From positions 10,033,983-10,097,982 of the forward strand of contig NC_067122.1 in the NCBI RefSeq assembly GCF_021347895.1: 64,000 bases of DNA. Reading direction: 5' to 3'. The notes under the pieces are model-generated. The model was not told where the DNA came from. It ran no database searches and saw only the letters and a program-made list of their open reading frames with translations. A program made the translations under genes and the position numbers. Within the stretch, counting starts at the first letter, position 1. Each line of letters opens with the position of its first letter. The stretch comes from Acanthochromis polyacanthus (Eukaryota; Chordata; Actinopteri; Pomacentridae). This document shows, piece by piece, positions 21,734-34,864 of the stretch.

Positions 21734-24700
21734 CTTGTTGTTTCTGCCTCTCTTTTCAGACCAAAAGGAGCCTCATGGGAGACACATTACCTCTTATGAA
21801 ATACTGCCCAGACTCTGAGGTGCTATTAAGATTTTCCCGAAAATAACTGCCTACTTTAATCTTCAGCACACTGCAGACACAGCAGGTGATTCTTTGCCCT
21901 TTAAAAATCTTTTTTTTATGTTTAGATCCATTACTTTTTTCTGTGAAGAGGCAAATGTTTATTCAGAAGAGAGAAAATCTCTGAAAACCTAAAAAAAAAA
22001 CAAGCTGACAACCGTCCTGGGCAGGATGCTGTTCTGCAGTCATGTTCCAGTGTCATCACGTGGTCCAGACCCGAGAGAAGTACTTCTTATCTTACAGCTA
22101 CATTGGTATAAAATACTGATGTAGTATATGCAGCTGATGGAGATTAATTAGTGGCATAACTGTGAGTCAGCGCACATAAAATTCCATTCTCAAGGCAGGT
22201 ACCCAAGAAAATCTGATGTCAGTTGACAGTTGAAGATGACTTGCAATTTCTGTGACATATCAACATTTCACTTTATTTTCTCTGCAAAATACACACAGCA
22301 TTGTGGATTCATGTTGACCTAAAAACAAACAAAAAAAATCGGATCCTTGTGTCTTGACACAAATAACAATGTCAAGCGATTTCCTTGCCCTGTACGCCTG
22401 CGTCCAAAATCAAATCCCTGCAACACCTGAATGGGTTGACAACAAATTTTGTACAGACATACTGTACATGCTTCTTGAGTTTACAACAAGACACGCTGGT
22501 TTACTGTCAGCCCCAGGTGTAGTGTAAGTGTCAGACTTTGGAACCCCTACACACTAAGGGCTAGCTAGTGTTTAAAAGGACAAGGCAAGTGCTGTCATTG
22601 ACTACTGCTTTATTTTAGCTTTGCCATATGGGTCATGCTAATTTCACACTCTCCACCTCCACTGTAAAGGATTCAGAGGGAAAAAAGGAGCAGCACAAAA
22701 CAGCAGCTTACCAAGAAATGCGATTTTCATATGAAACATTTAAAGCATTTGTCTTCAAAAGTAAACACAGAGATTAGCTGCTTTGCATGGATATTTTGTT
22801 AACTGCGTTAGAGACCTCCTTCGGGGGGTACTGGCAGACCAACTTAATCATCCTGCAGATCCACTCTTGTTTATTGGTTATGTGTTTTAATGGAATGTTG
22901 CAGAAATGCATGGTTTTTATCCTGATAAATGCTGTTTTTTGTGACTCCTTGTTTCACTAAATCTCGACCACAGAGGTGGAGTGTGCAGCGTCTCCATGGC
23001 CTTTTGAGGCACCTTGGCCACATTAGAGGTGTGTCTGGAGAGAGATTTTTGATATTTAGATAGTTAGCATGGGCCACATTTACATTTACTACATTTGCTT
23101 TGATTCTCTTATGCGTGAAGGTGTATGAGCACAAACACACACAGGATACACTGAAGCACTGTGATGTTGACTAATCTGAGCCACTTAGTTTCTCAGTTAC
23201 CCAACCAGGTCTGTGTACCAAAGCTGGATTTTTTTGTACACACACAGAACACAAAACTATAGAACCACAAAGAGATCTGTTTGACAAAAGTCTCACACTA
23301 CCTTTAATGCGAAATCCTATATACCAGATGGAAAGAAGCCAAAAATATCAATTACCGTGCTAGCTTGAAACCGTGCTGATGTGTGATGCTCGTTAAGGCC
23401 TGAAAAGTGTCAACAGGCTCACATTAGCACGTCAGCACAGCCAAACGTAACCAGAAATGAGACTGAATGTTCTGTTGCTGGGACGCAGCTTTCAGGTGTG
23501 TTTAAGTTCCACTCAACTGAGCAGGTGCTGTCTAGCATTACAGCATGGTATGAAGTGACTTCCAGATTTCCTAAACAGTCCTTTTGTAGCAATAAATGGT
23601 GTTAGTTAAGACTAGCTTGTTATTATTATTGATGAGAACAAGAAATCCGCTAATTGGTTTTCCTTTCTTTAAGGTTTCTTTACTTGCTGGAGTAGAGAAA
23701 GAAACAAGTTTGTGCTTCCGTTTTTCTTTTTTGCAACATGACTATCAGTTGGTGCTGACTCCAGTCCTCCAGTTCAGATGTTTGCATGATGTTGTAACAC
23801 TACTACATCATTTATCTGAGTCTCAGTGGCCAAAACTGTGTATTGACAGCTGAGACTGATGAAGCACAGCTCAGAATTGCAGGCCAACTCTAAATTATTT
23901 GCTTTACATTCTGTTCTACCCCTGATCAGATGGTGTTGTTCTAGAAACAACAAACTAATTTAACAAATTAAGAACATCGTAAGATAGCGTCCTTCTGCTT
24001 TCATCCATCCTACGGTTGTGTTCTCTGCTGCGTAACGAATTACAGCATCACAGGGCAGCTAGTGCAGCTACGGAGTTACAGTCTTGTTACTTATTTGCGG
24101 TAAGACATATATAGCCAGAAAGGCCACATCTTCTGCTTTGATCATGACCATGAAAAGAATATTGAGAGACAGCTTTGATACAATAACAGTGAGTGCTGCT
24201 GTTGGTGCATAGTGCAGCTCTGACACACTGACTCTAAGGAACAGTGGGGCTTCATGTTTCTTGCTGAAGGGAGCTTATACATCAATAGCAACCAGCCTAA
24301 TGAGATAGCTATTGGATTTGGTGTTCTGATGTTGATGGCTTTTGTTTTGACATACTTTAAATTGATCTAGGCACATCATTTACATGTTTAATTCTGTGTT
24401 TGTCTTAATCGAAGCAAAGGATATGCAAATGGAGATGAAAGATTTGTTTTTTTTCCCAGTCAGAGGAATGGATAATAACTGCTAAATGCTTTCATTTGCT
24501 TGAGATTATAGTGCATATTCCTCAAAGCACTGATTTACTGATGTTGTTTTATGTGTCTTATGATATCCGTCAACTCTGTAACAACCTGTGTGCTACAATA
24601 GACTACAATATTATAATTGTACAGACTAGTCATATTGATAAAAAGATACATTTCCACATACTCTGTTATAATTTAGGTATACAATTATCACTCCAAGCTA

Positions 24701-25029
24701 TATAGACTTCTATGGTGAACATGTCTATGTGAATAAAATATCTAATGTCACAATGAATTTGTTGTTTAAAAAAGAAACAATACCACGTATGATTGATTTG
24801 ATGATCAAAGAAGGCAGCTGTTGACAAACTAAGAATAGCTGAGCAGATCAGATACTAATTGCTGACTTCCACTACTTTTCACAACCCAACTGTCATGTCC
24901 ATTAGGTTTAATTCTAGGAGTTAACACCACAGTTGGCTCTCCACTTGGAGTCGTCGCATGTAGGCGCTCTGTCTTTACCTCCTGAGATCCTGCCACCACT
25001 TTCTAGTTATAGCTCGAAGTGTTTCTCTC

Positions 25030-25420
25030 CTCTCTCCAGCAGAATGCAATGCACGACTGTCCGGAGTGCATCAGCATCATTGTGAACATCAGGCCGAATG
25101 ACACCAAGAAAGTGCAGCCAGAAGTGTCAAAGTAGGATTTCAGACATCTCCTGGCTACACTTCAGTCCACAGACACAGAGAATTCAGATTTCTGGTCCCA
25201 TTCCAATTTTTGGAGGAGACCAATCTCTTTCTGAAACTGACTCAAGGCAGAATGCCCTTGGAATCCACTTCACAGACTGCTTAAACCTCTATAAAGCACT
25301 GTAGTGATACTATGAGAGAGGCAGACTCCATCCATCTGCAGTAGTGCACACTTTCTCTCTGCTAATGTGGATTTCCTACACACCATCCTACACACTGTCG
25401 AAACTGACTGAGAAAAGTCC
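25030..25420 (+). pseudogene. LINE ORF1 remnant, SGNH/esterase-like domain
   Basis: A frame starting near 25039 reads through CISIIVNIRPNDTKK, matching the NDT block of the esterase-like domain found in ORF1 proteins of CR1/L2 elements. It then meets a stop at about 25132 in place of a lysine or glutamine. Another frame continues with QISGPIP (25188-25206). Farther on comes an ERGRLHPS-type block, corresponding to the DGLHPS catalytic histidine motif of the family, near 25315-25350. The order and spacing fit the family. At least two frameshifts and one stop are present. The polypyrimidine run directly upstream mimics a splice acceptor but belongs to the element. Confidence 0.75.
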
Positions 25421-25799
25421 AGGCCCCCACAAGGTAATTATATCACTTATTCCACTACTACACAGTCAATCAATGCAGTTACCATATGTCCGTTAATGCA
25501 AGAGGCTGAGTCTACACAACGGACACTCCATTGTTTTTTTCAGTCTAACATTATAACTGACATAATACAGACAACATGGGAGATCCATTAACTGTCAGTT
25601 ACATTGTATTACACATGGTGTAACTGCAAAAAAAAATCAGATTTCCATCAAATTACATTTTCCATTACATTCGACACTGGATGGGAATGTAACAAAAGGG
25701 ATACAGCACTTCTTAATGATAGATAAGCTGCAGTACTTTTTCCATCAATGAACTCTCTCCATCCTAAAGATAAACTTTACACCGTATTTTAGGGCTGCT

Positions 25800-28060
25800 T
25801 TTGTGATAGAGATGTACTCTCCATGCTGTAGTTTTGAGCATTCTACAAGGAGAAACAAAAACAATATTTTTGATGCTCTTTTCAGCTTCATGCTATACTG
25901 TCCAAATTCCAACCCCTTGTGTGTGTTACAACAATTACAGAAGCTCTAAACAGTCAAACTTTTTAGATGAGTTCCACACATTTTTTCCGATTGCTGGTAC
26001 CACTTTTGACTTGTTCTCTTTGCCAGTATTAATCTACATGTGGATGATGCAGCCACTGCGTTCCTAAATGTATTGAGCTCTATGGATTTAGTTTAACATG
26101 TCAATGAGCCAACTCCCAGCCATGGTCACATGTTGAATTGAACTGTTAATCAGAGTCTACGAATTGTTGTAACCTCGGCATTTAACTTGGCAATCTCTGT
26201 ACAGTTATTATCATCAAGTTTTGCTATTGAATGGGTTGTTAAAAATGCTACCATTCCACAGGAGTTGCTTGTGAATCACTTTAATAACATTCCTCTAAAA
26301 ATCATTTCTTCCTCTCGTGATGATTTAGTTAGCAATTTCAGTAGAAGTCAACACTAACAGTGAACTGCAGCACTAGATAAAGTTAAGATTATATCTAAAC
26401 AGTTGGGAGAAAAGAGAAAACTTTGATGACATTTTTAAAAAAAGTACCTCATCAACTTAAACAAAGCCTTTGGAAATGCAAACCTATTTCTCAAAGCGGA
26501 TTTCTTAAAATTCCAATAATCCTAGAATGTTTTCTCACCTGCTGACAGCCTCGTAAATCCAGCTCCAAAAATGTATGTTTTCATCCCCTCAATATCAATA
26601 TATGAAGCGTTCACTGCATTTTTTACAGACAAGAAAACAAACGTCAGGACCAAAACCATCTTGTACAGTGTTTCTACACTACTGCTCATCTGACCCTGTG
26701 CAGACCACTATCCTTTTTAGGACTGTGTTTAGTTGTCTAGAGGATAAACTGTAGTCGCTGTAAATTACTCCCTGCTGACTGGTATTTTTCTGCAGGCATT
26801 GAAAGCTGTGGTTGTGAAGCCTCTCCTAATGAAAAATAACCATCCTTCAGTACTTTGCAATTCCAGGCCTTGAAGTATTTTCTTTTTTTTAATATAATTC
26901 TTGAGAAATTAGCTGGCTTTTATCCTCACTATAGCATTAAGGCAGTGCCAGTTAGAGTTGGAAAAGATCTGAGAATGAAACTGGTGGATGATAAATTCTC
27001 AATATTGATGCTTTTGACTTAAGTTGTCCATTATATCCTTATTAATAGATTATGAAACTGAGTTAGCCTCTCAGACTCAGACGTATATTGGTTTAGGATG
27101 CATCTCTTTTTTGTCTGTTGTGGTTAACACACCTCAGCAAAGAGTTGCGTAACATGTGAGATCCCACAAAGTTCCACTCTGGTACCTGTGTTGTTCACTC
27201 TCTATATGCTGCAACTGGGAAGTATCACCAAAAAACAGAGTTCATTTACATGGGTATGCTGATGACACTCAACTGTACATTCTTTTATCACCCAGTGACA
27301 GCTCGCCTTTTGATAAAATGGTTCACTTATATGATTTATTAACTTGTAGATGCCTAATAATTCCCTTAAATTAAATCAAGATACAAGGTGTTACTAATTG
27401 GAGCAAAGGTTCAGAGAGAGATGATTGCACTCACTTTAAAAACTCTGGCTCGAAATGCCAAGCTCCTCGCAAAACATCTTGGCATACTCCTAACCTTGAT
27501 TTAAATTTTGAATCTCGTGTCAATAATTTCACTAAAATTATTTTTACCAGCTCAGGACTATTGATAAAGTTCAACCATTTCTCTCCCACATAGCCAGTGA
27601 AAGACTCATCCATGCATTTATCACCAGAGGGCTTGAATGCTATAATGTTCTCTTTACTTGACTGTCTGCAGCGGTTATAAATAAGCTACGGGTAATCTGA
27701 AACATAGCAGAACGTGTACTAACTACAAACAGATGAGCACGCACCACACCTGTTCTAAAGTCTCTTCATTGGTTGTCTGTCAGCTTTAGAATGGATTTTA
27801 AGATCCTTTTTATTGGTGTTGAAATCACTCAATCGACTACTGCCTGAATACCTGTCAGACATGCTCCTAAAGTATCCTCCCTCTAGATCGCTCCTCTGAC
27901 ACAGGGTTGTTACTTGTTCCCAGGGTGAGGAGGATGAAATATGGGGAGGCGGCATTTAGTGTCTGTGGTCCTTGCCTCTAGAACAGCCTGCCAGAGGAGC
28001 TGAGAGTGTCACAATCTGTAAAAAACCTTTATAAAAACTCAGAACAAATCTTTTCACCTC
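25800..28060 (+). pseudogene. LINE ORF2 remnant, endonuclease and reverse transcriptase
   Basis: Endonuclease remains: a YRSSKQSNFLDEF block (from about 25935), then after a frameshift NLHVDDA near 26031, equivalent to the GDFN-(I)HVDD region, and a PTPSHGHMLN block near 26110. Reverse-transcriptase remains: LKAVVVKPLL (26799-26829), then VPQSSTLVPVLF near 27160 and the catalytic YADDTQLY (27255-27278). The C-terminal part continues to about 28060 in several frames, ending near the LPEELR-like block at 27990-28005. Numerous stops and frameshifts rule out activity. Confidence 0.85.
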
Positions 28061-28532
28061 AACACTCTCTCAATCCATTGTTACTTTTATGATTTCTTTT
28101 TATCATGCCTGTTATTTTCATGTATCCCCTTCATTTTTCTACGTATTTTCTTTGTACTGTTCTATTTTTATTATATCGATAAGCACCTTGCATTGTAATT
28201 CTTGTTAAAAATGAGATGAAGTTTTCATTTTATCTGAAATAAAAGTCTTTGATGTGATGTGAATCCCTGGTAATTGTTACTTCTCTGACTCGACTGGCTG
28301 TAAATCCCAAAAGTGTTACGCAGGTTGAACAACAAAGTAATCCAGTATTGTCTGAGTAATCAGTACACTGATGTGCCCTAAGTGTATACATTGATTTATA
28401 CATTGTCATCAATCCAATATGCCTCAAACACAAGTGGTGTGTGGGTGTTTATACATTTATATGGTTAGGGAGTGGATGCAAAATCAGTCTACAGACACTC
28501 TTTCATTCTTTATGATTTGAACTCTTTTGCAT

Positions 28533-28547
28533 TGTGTGTGTGTGTGT
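28533..28547. repeat. Short GT microsatellite
   Basis: Seven uninterrupted TG units. Confidence 0.85.
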
Positions 28548-29841
28548 TTCTACACTGAATGCGCACACAACACACTTCTGATATGTAATCTGCCTGAGGT
28601 TTCACTGTGCATGATAAAAATAAAAGGCACCACTCTCTCAAGGCCAAAACTGTAAAATGTATTCAATAAAAAAAACTAACAAGAATCATGAATTCTTTGT
28701 TTTGTGACCTTGATTACATGCAGTGCCAAATAGCTCACAAACAATGGGTGCACACTTCTGCAACACTCCACACAGGTGCACAGGATCAACATCAATTAGC
28801 CGATGACCTCAGGCAGGTAGAAGAAAAGGAGAAAATCCCATTCCTAAACCTGAATAAACAAGCCAGAGGAGACTGGAGGACAACGTGTTGTCATCTTATA
28901 AATTCAACGATGCCTAAAGAGATTATTTCACTGACCCTTTTTGTTATTGGACAAAGTGTCTTTCAGAACTGCCCATCCTACTGCGCTTTGCTTCCATTTG
29001 GCCTCTTCTCATACTGCTGAATCCAGTTTCAAACTTGTGGCAAGTGGCATTTATGTAATGTTCTGATAGTGTAACAGCTGTACCTGTATGCTAATGTTTC
29101 CTGTGCATGGCCATCCATCAAATGTGGCACATTATAGCAAGAAGGGGTACCTCAACCTGCTTTTGCACAGACAGCACACATGTATTGGGGATGATATGTG
29201 TTGTCTTGCTCTTATTGAGCTGATTTATCATTCAAACTTTCTCTTTATTAGCCACTCAGGACAGTATTGCATTTATTTTGGTTTATTGTCACACTATATT
29301 AGATACAGACCACTGATGACAATGATTACTAGAATCAAGCAAGATGTAATTAAACTGTTTGCTTGTAGAATTGCAGAATGCATATAAAAAAAATCATATC
29401 TATAACGTGCAGATTATTTTTTAGTTAGAAACAACAATGACAAGCAGTTGACACAGGTAATACACTACACATTAGCAAAAAGGTAAACTTTGACACAAAG
29501 TTAAACAGTGCATAAGATGGGCAATTAGCAATGTGCAAAATGTGCCTTAAGAACCTCCAGTTCCTTATTTAACAGGAGCCCTGTTGAGCTGAGTACATTT
29601 ACTTCCAGCCTTGACAATTAATTGGTTTAAGAAATTCAAAACCCCAAATCTCAACCCAGTACTCAGAATGGCAGCGAGTTCAGCCAGAACCTTCCCCTGG
29701 GCCGGTACAGTAGCAAGGCAGATGTGGAAATTAAAACCCTGGCAAACCAAGACAAGTTTTAGGATTAAAAAGGGGAGAGACTACATTGTCTTTGGGGAGT
29801 CGGCAAACAGAAAGGTGAAAGTTCCGTAAGCATCTATCTTC

Positions 29842-29890
29842 ATGTTTCCTGCCTCTCTCTCACTGTCCTATCTAATAAAGGCAAAAATAA
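29842..29890 (+). repeat. Possible retroelement 3' tail
   Basis: The segment ending CTATCTAATAAAGGCAAAAA resembles a tail word I recall as common in fish repeats. Only about 50 bp can be compared, with no flanking body or duplication, so the call is weak. Confidence 0.3.
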
Positions 29891-31439
29891 TAATTTAAAA
29901 GGCTCTTTTCCATTGATTTATATCAGTATTAACGCGCTGATTACACCATATGCCAGACCTTTACATATCAACTTCAGTCCAAAACAGTGATCACAGCAGT
30001 AGATAGTAAGTAGACAGATGTCTGTGTAAGCAGTGAAATGCAGGCATGGATTTGATAATTCAAAGGTAATTCCTCTAAATCTTGCAACATAGAATGCATT
30101 ATCACTACAAAACATTTGCATTTGAGCTATTGTTCCCCGTACATAAAATTGCTGTTGTAATTGTGACATTTGACCTCATTCTACAATGAATAATAGCTGT
30201 TGTCAAGTGTTCTACAGTAGTACGGTATTGTGGAAGAAATGCTTCCAAGAGTTTTCCACCACTTGTTTAGTTTTCTTTGATTTGCTTCATTGTCCACTGC
30301 TGTGCTTTAATCCCTCACAACAGGGACCAGCCAGTAAACACAAGGCACTCTTATCTGCTTAAATTGCAAAGTGAATCTGCAGCAGACAAGACTCTGTCCT
30401 CTCTTCTCTAATTGGGACCTTGAAGAATGCCTAGTATGTTTAAGTACAATTTTAGTTTCAAATATTGCCATCCGCAGGTATGAAAACAACAATTATTTGT
30501 ATCAGTATTATGATTTGTTTTTCATGCTTTTTATTTCCACATAACTCCTAATGATGTCTGGACAGGAGAGTTGTACAAAGAAAGCTTGTTTCTAGGAAGG
30601 GATTTTCGCGCTTTATTACAGCGCAGTTCGAAAAACTTTCACAGCCTTGAAACTGTAGGAGATAGATGGAGCATAACAATATGTTAATTCCGTTCTGTCA
30701 TAGTTTTTGGGGGTTTTTGCAGACATTTTTGAGCAAGTGAATGTTTTTATTCCACTGCTCCATTATATAACACTCTAGAGACAGAGACGGAATTTAGTTC
30801 AACAAAATATTCCGAGTAAGTGCTCAATGTCACTTTCTAAACCGCCACGTCCATGTTCTTTGATCTCAGCCGTCTCCAGCCCCTCCTCAAACATGTCCGC
30901 TGGTCATTCCGGTTTTTCTGATGCCATTTTTTGGGAATGAATTCTGTTCATATCTGTCATTAGTGTTCTCTGATCATTTTACACCAGTTTGATATCTGTC
31001 ACACCTCTTTGGAAAACTACAGGAAGGTAAAATTTTGTTAAAAAAAATGGTACTACCTATACTACACATGGATTTTACTGATGGCGACACTTTGTTTTTC
31101 AGCTCTCCAAGCCTACTTTTTTTGTTGGTTGTCTGTCTGTTGTTCATACGCACAATTACACAAGGATGCTGAATTACAGGGCCTCTGAATGACCACATTC
31201 AAATTTATGACATACATTTGAATTCTTTTCTTTTTTATTAATGTCCCCGTAAATTTCTGGGGAAAGCCATTACACTCCTTCTGCCTCTTTGTCTGTATCA
31301 GTGTTTTTTTTTCCTTTTTTCCACAAAGGAACTCCCACATGCGCACAAACACAATCACATTCACTCTCAGTTAGAAGCTATTCTGCACAATTACGATTAT
31401 CATTCCATCCTGCCATTTGAAATCTGATTCTGAAAATTC

Positions 31440-31780
31440 AATTTAATGAGATCACATCACGCTGCATGTCTGCACTTGAACCCAAATGCTCGTCGTGCAT
31501 CTCCCGTCGCCGTCGCCTTCTCTTCCTCATCCTCCCCGTGCACCAGTCGCATACAAATTGCGGATGAATTGCAAACACGCTAAAAACATCACAATCACGC
31601 TTGGAGTCTGACCACTTCTTTATCCAGCTGCGATGACTGCTTTCTAATGTGAGCAGAATCCAATCTTTGTGAATGTATCGGCACTTGATGACTTCTGCTG
31701 TGATAAAAGTTGCATAACAAATGCTCGTTGTCGTCGTTTTATGGTAATAGAAAGTCGTAATGCGTCTAGTAGCAGGAACC
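31440..31780. other. CpG-bearing candidate regulatory block
   Basis: Contains more CpG than its neighbours (CGTCGCCGTCGCC near 31507, TCGTTGTCGTCG near 31724), together with AT-rich factor-like words. The 124-codon minus-strand ORF contains an arginine run from CGN/AGR-type triplets and no domain. Regulatory role is inference. Confidence 0.22.
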
Positions 31781-33375
31781 AATTCCCAGCCTCTCATTCT
31801 GTCCACACACACTCACACATAACTACAAGGGTCAATGTTGGTGCTCAAGCCAGAGGTCTGCAGATTTAAAACTAGCAAAGCTGCAGGAGGAGACTTTGAA
31901 ATGGAGAAAAAAAAGGATTGAGAGATATTGAGAGATGCTCCGTAAAGAAGTGTTTCAGGTGTTTGGTGTCAACTCGGTGAACTTAACTCTGTGGTTTGTT
32001 TCTCTTCATGTTAGTTCAAGTACAGCGAGCTGCCTCAGTGCTCTCTACCTGTGACCTCTTTTCTCTCTCTGTAATGCACACACTGAGCCTCACAGTCATG
32101 AATTTCTGCTCGCTGCATTCGGTGTAAGGCGAGGTTTTTTTTATTTCGGCTGTGTACAACACTTGTAGGGGTCACAGAAAGTCTCCTGGGGGGTTTAGAG
32201 GTTCTTCCTGCTGAACCATCAGGTGATAATCCTCCCATACTGTTACAGGCGATAACTGACATACAGTATTGGCGCGCTGAGCTACACTCTCGCCAAAGGG
32301 CAGAAGGAATTTTATAAGTCACCGAGCTGTTGGGGAGGCTTCACTACAGTTCTAAGTGTTGAAAAGACATTTGAAATGCAACAGAAAATACTGATGTTTT
32401 ACAGCTTTTCCGAGCATAAGAAAGCATCTTTTCTGTGCGTCACAGAATTGAAGGATGATTGAGTAAGCCCAGCGAGTTAGCCAGATAGAAAATGCTGTAT
32501 CCACAGTGAATGCTTTGTTCAGAGGAAATCATGCTCAGCAGATCTGTCTCCTGTTTGGCTGTCATCACACCACAGCTAAGACCGGAAACCATCTGTGGGT
32601 CAGCGAATAATCACTGACTTCCATCTGTCTGCTCGTCCGCTTCTTTGTCCATTTCTTCCTTGCACCCAAACCCTTTCATTTCACCATTCATCTCCTTATT
32701 GTGTATCCATTTGTTTGCTCATCTAAATGCTCAATCTGTCACAGCTGAGTCATGATTACCATTATTACTCCCGTTTCTTTGCTTACTGCCATCCGCTGGG
32801 AAAGCACGGTCAACCAGTGCGTTGAAAACCTCCATCAATGCACTTTACCATTTTGTGAAATGCTCAGGAAAAAAACATCAGATTATTCATCTGGAAATTT
32901 GATAGCGTGACTGTCAGATTAGCCAATTAAACTCACGTTACCACATGGCAGTTGGAGATCAGAGGCTACTTGACAAATTACTTCATAAACAAATTACGAC
33001 AGGGATGATGCAGGGTTGTGCTGATAGTAGTGAAAAGCGCCTGAAGGTTAGTGCTGTGTGTCATCACCAGCACAAACAAACAAACAAAAAAAAGAACAAA
33101 TTTTGCAGTCACATCACATTAGCGGTGATCCAAGCACTGTCAATCGGAACATGCCTGTGTTAAAAATAATCTGCATATAAGCCCTATATATTCATGTTTT
33201 GTCCGTGTGTTATCAGAATGAATTTACGGAGGGGGTCACAGTCTATCACACAAATACCACTTTAAAAATTGTTTCGATTCCCTCTGTGCTTTTTTTGTAC
33301 AGCATGAAAATGGTGATGACATCAACCAGATGAGCACAACACACATCTCTTCTTTTTGCCTTCTTTGGATAAAAT

Positions 33376-33616
33376 CTACATATACAGACAAATAATCACA
33401 CTCGCATTCACACCTACGGGCAATTTAGAGTACTCAATTAACCTCAGCATATTTTTGGACTGTGGGAGGAAGCCGGAGTACCCGGAGAAAACCCACGCAT
33501 GCTCAGGGAGAACATGCAAACTCCATGCAGAAAGATCCCAGGCCCACCCCGGGATTCGAACCAGGGATCTTCTTCCGGCAAGATGAAAGTGCTAACCACT
33601 ACTCCACTGAGCAGCC
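33376..33616 (-). mobile_element. tRNA-derived SINE, copy 2 (3' part missing)
   Basis: Same family and same strand as copies 1 and 3. The tRNA-like head is present and the B box is perfect (GGTTCGAATCC on the minus strand, 33552-33562). The body runs to the internal word CATATACAGAC and then stops; the roughly 130-bp LINE-like tail and the GGAT repeats are absent. SINEs are usually shortened at the 5' end, so loss of the 3' part points to a later deletion or a recombination. No target duplication is visible. Confidence 0.88.
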
Positions 33617-34864
33617 CGTAGTTGTCGTTCCCTTACTCAAACTGTATACTTGTTCATAGTATGTGAATTACAGATTATTGAATAATTGCAGATTGGTCAT
33701 TTGCATAGAGTAAAAAGAAGATCGGCGTCCTTTAGTTATACCCGACCATTTCTCATAAACAATAATAAAAAAGAATCTATTTAATTGTAATGAAACTAAA
33801 TAGTTGAAGACATTTTTTCATTTCTTTGTATTTTCTAGTCTATTTTAGTTCTTTTCTTTGACTGATTATTACCTGCGCAAATGTAACTTCTATGTTAAAT
33901 AACTTCTATTACATTGTTACTGTATAATGAGATCTACTTTGCAGTGTTACAAGTAAATTAGGCCTGTGCAGACTGACAATTTCAGGCTTGACTGTTGTTA
34001 ACTGAAGAGATGCTGGCTGATTGATTTGACTGAAGCAGTGACACATGCGCTGTGCAACCTGATCCCACCCTGCATCTCCATGTGACTGCTCAATAAAGCT
34101 TTTCTGCACACTGGTGTCCGCACAATCCAGCATGCTATGGCTTGCCACTGCTACACTCTGTGAATCCATCCGCTTGGCCTGTGAACCACATGTGAACAGG
34201 AGTCTTACTCCTGCTCTGCTATCCCAACCAACATGTGCCTATCAACCATAAAATGTACCTGTGAATGTCTTCTAATTATGCATTCAGAGGGAGAAGTTCC
34301 TTCAAACCTCCATTCGGTCCCCTCCTGCTCTGTATCACCACATATAGTGCGTTTTATTGCTGCTGAATTCATTCAGTTATTATCATTTACATAAGCGTTT
34401 GTGTCTGATGTCAGATGTCAGAAGTAGTTTGAAACTTAACAACAACTCATAAATACCTCATTACTTCAGCGCTCATTACAGTTAAAGTTCTTGTTTTATG
34501 ATCACGTCATTGTCTGATAAAGTGAAAAAAAACTGTCATTAGACAGCAGTTGTGCTGTGAGATTGTTTATGCCCACATTTAAAATGTGAGGTGACAGAAA
34601 ATTTTAGAAGCTCTTGTCCTGTCTCTCCCCATCCTCCCACTGAAGACAATTCAGGTAATGGCTATATGAAAATACAGATGATTACCCAAGTCAAATTTAA
34701 AGTAAGTAGCTTTTTGTTTCATGCCGCATACGAAATTTTGAGCAAAGTTCAGCGAGTATGACTTTTTTTTCCCTTTTGCTTTTTTTTCTCTGATGAAAAT
34801 CCTGCCGTTTTCTTGCTTTTCGATTTCAGTCATTAGACAGATTTTCTAATGTTTTCATCCTTCA
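33617..34864. other. Unique sequence, no gene seen
   Basis: Short ORFs only, without motifs. AT-rich. Confidence 0.55.

Larger units (their letters stand above)
19851..24929. other. Unique sequence, no gene seen
   Basis: Apart from the GT microsatellite and the hairpin listed separately, no gene, transposon or RNA was recognised. ORFs here are under 90 codons and without motifs. Confidence 0.5.
24930..28261 (+). mobile_element. L2-clade LINE, nearly complete but decayed
   Basis: This 3.3-kb block holds remains of both ORFs of a CR1/L2-type non-LTR retrotransposon in the expected order: an ORF1 esterase-like region, an apurinic-type endonuclease, a reverse transcriptase with the YADDTQLY active-site motif (27255-27278), then a 3' UTR with AATAAA (28238-28243). 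It ends in a short GATGT repeat. Frameshifts and stops occur throughout, so the element is dead. The 5' border is uncertain by about 100 bp and no target duplication was identified. Elements of this clade supply the machinery that copies many fish SINEs. Confidence 0.85.
28262..33375. other. Unique sequence with small repeat traces, no gene seen
   Basis: No gene recognised. It contains a GT microsatellite (28533-28547), a possible repeat tail (29842-29890) and a CpG-bearing block (31440-31780), noted separately. ORFs up to 124 codons have no motifs. Confidence 0.5.

Noticed and set aside
25030..25134. Apparent terminal coding exon: strong CT-rich acceptor followed by 32 codons with good codon use and a TAG
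   Set aside because: The peptide (NDTKK block) and the sequence after the stop match the esterase-like ORF1 of L2/CR1 LINEs, and endonuclease and RT remains follow on the same strand. It is a LINE fragment, not a host exon.
31438..31812. 124-codon minus-strand ORF with an arginine run
   Set aside because: The arginine run comes from a CGN-rich simple stretch, and there is no domain.
33356..33659. Two overlapping ORFs near 33.4-33.66 kb
   Set aside because: Both lie in the SINE, whose fixed sequence gives similar frames in copies 1 and 3.
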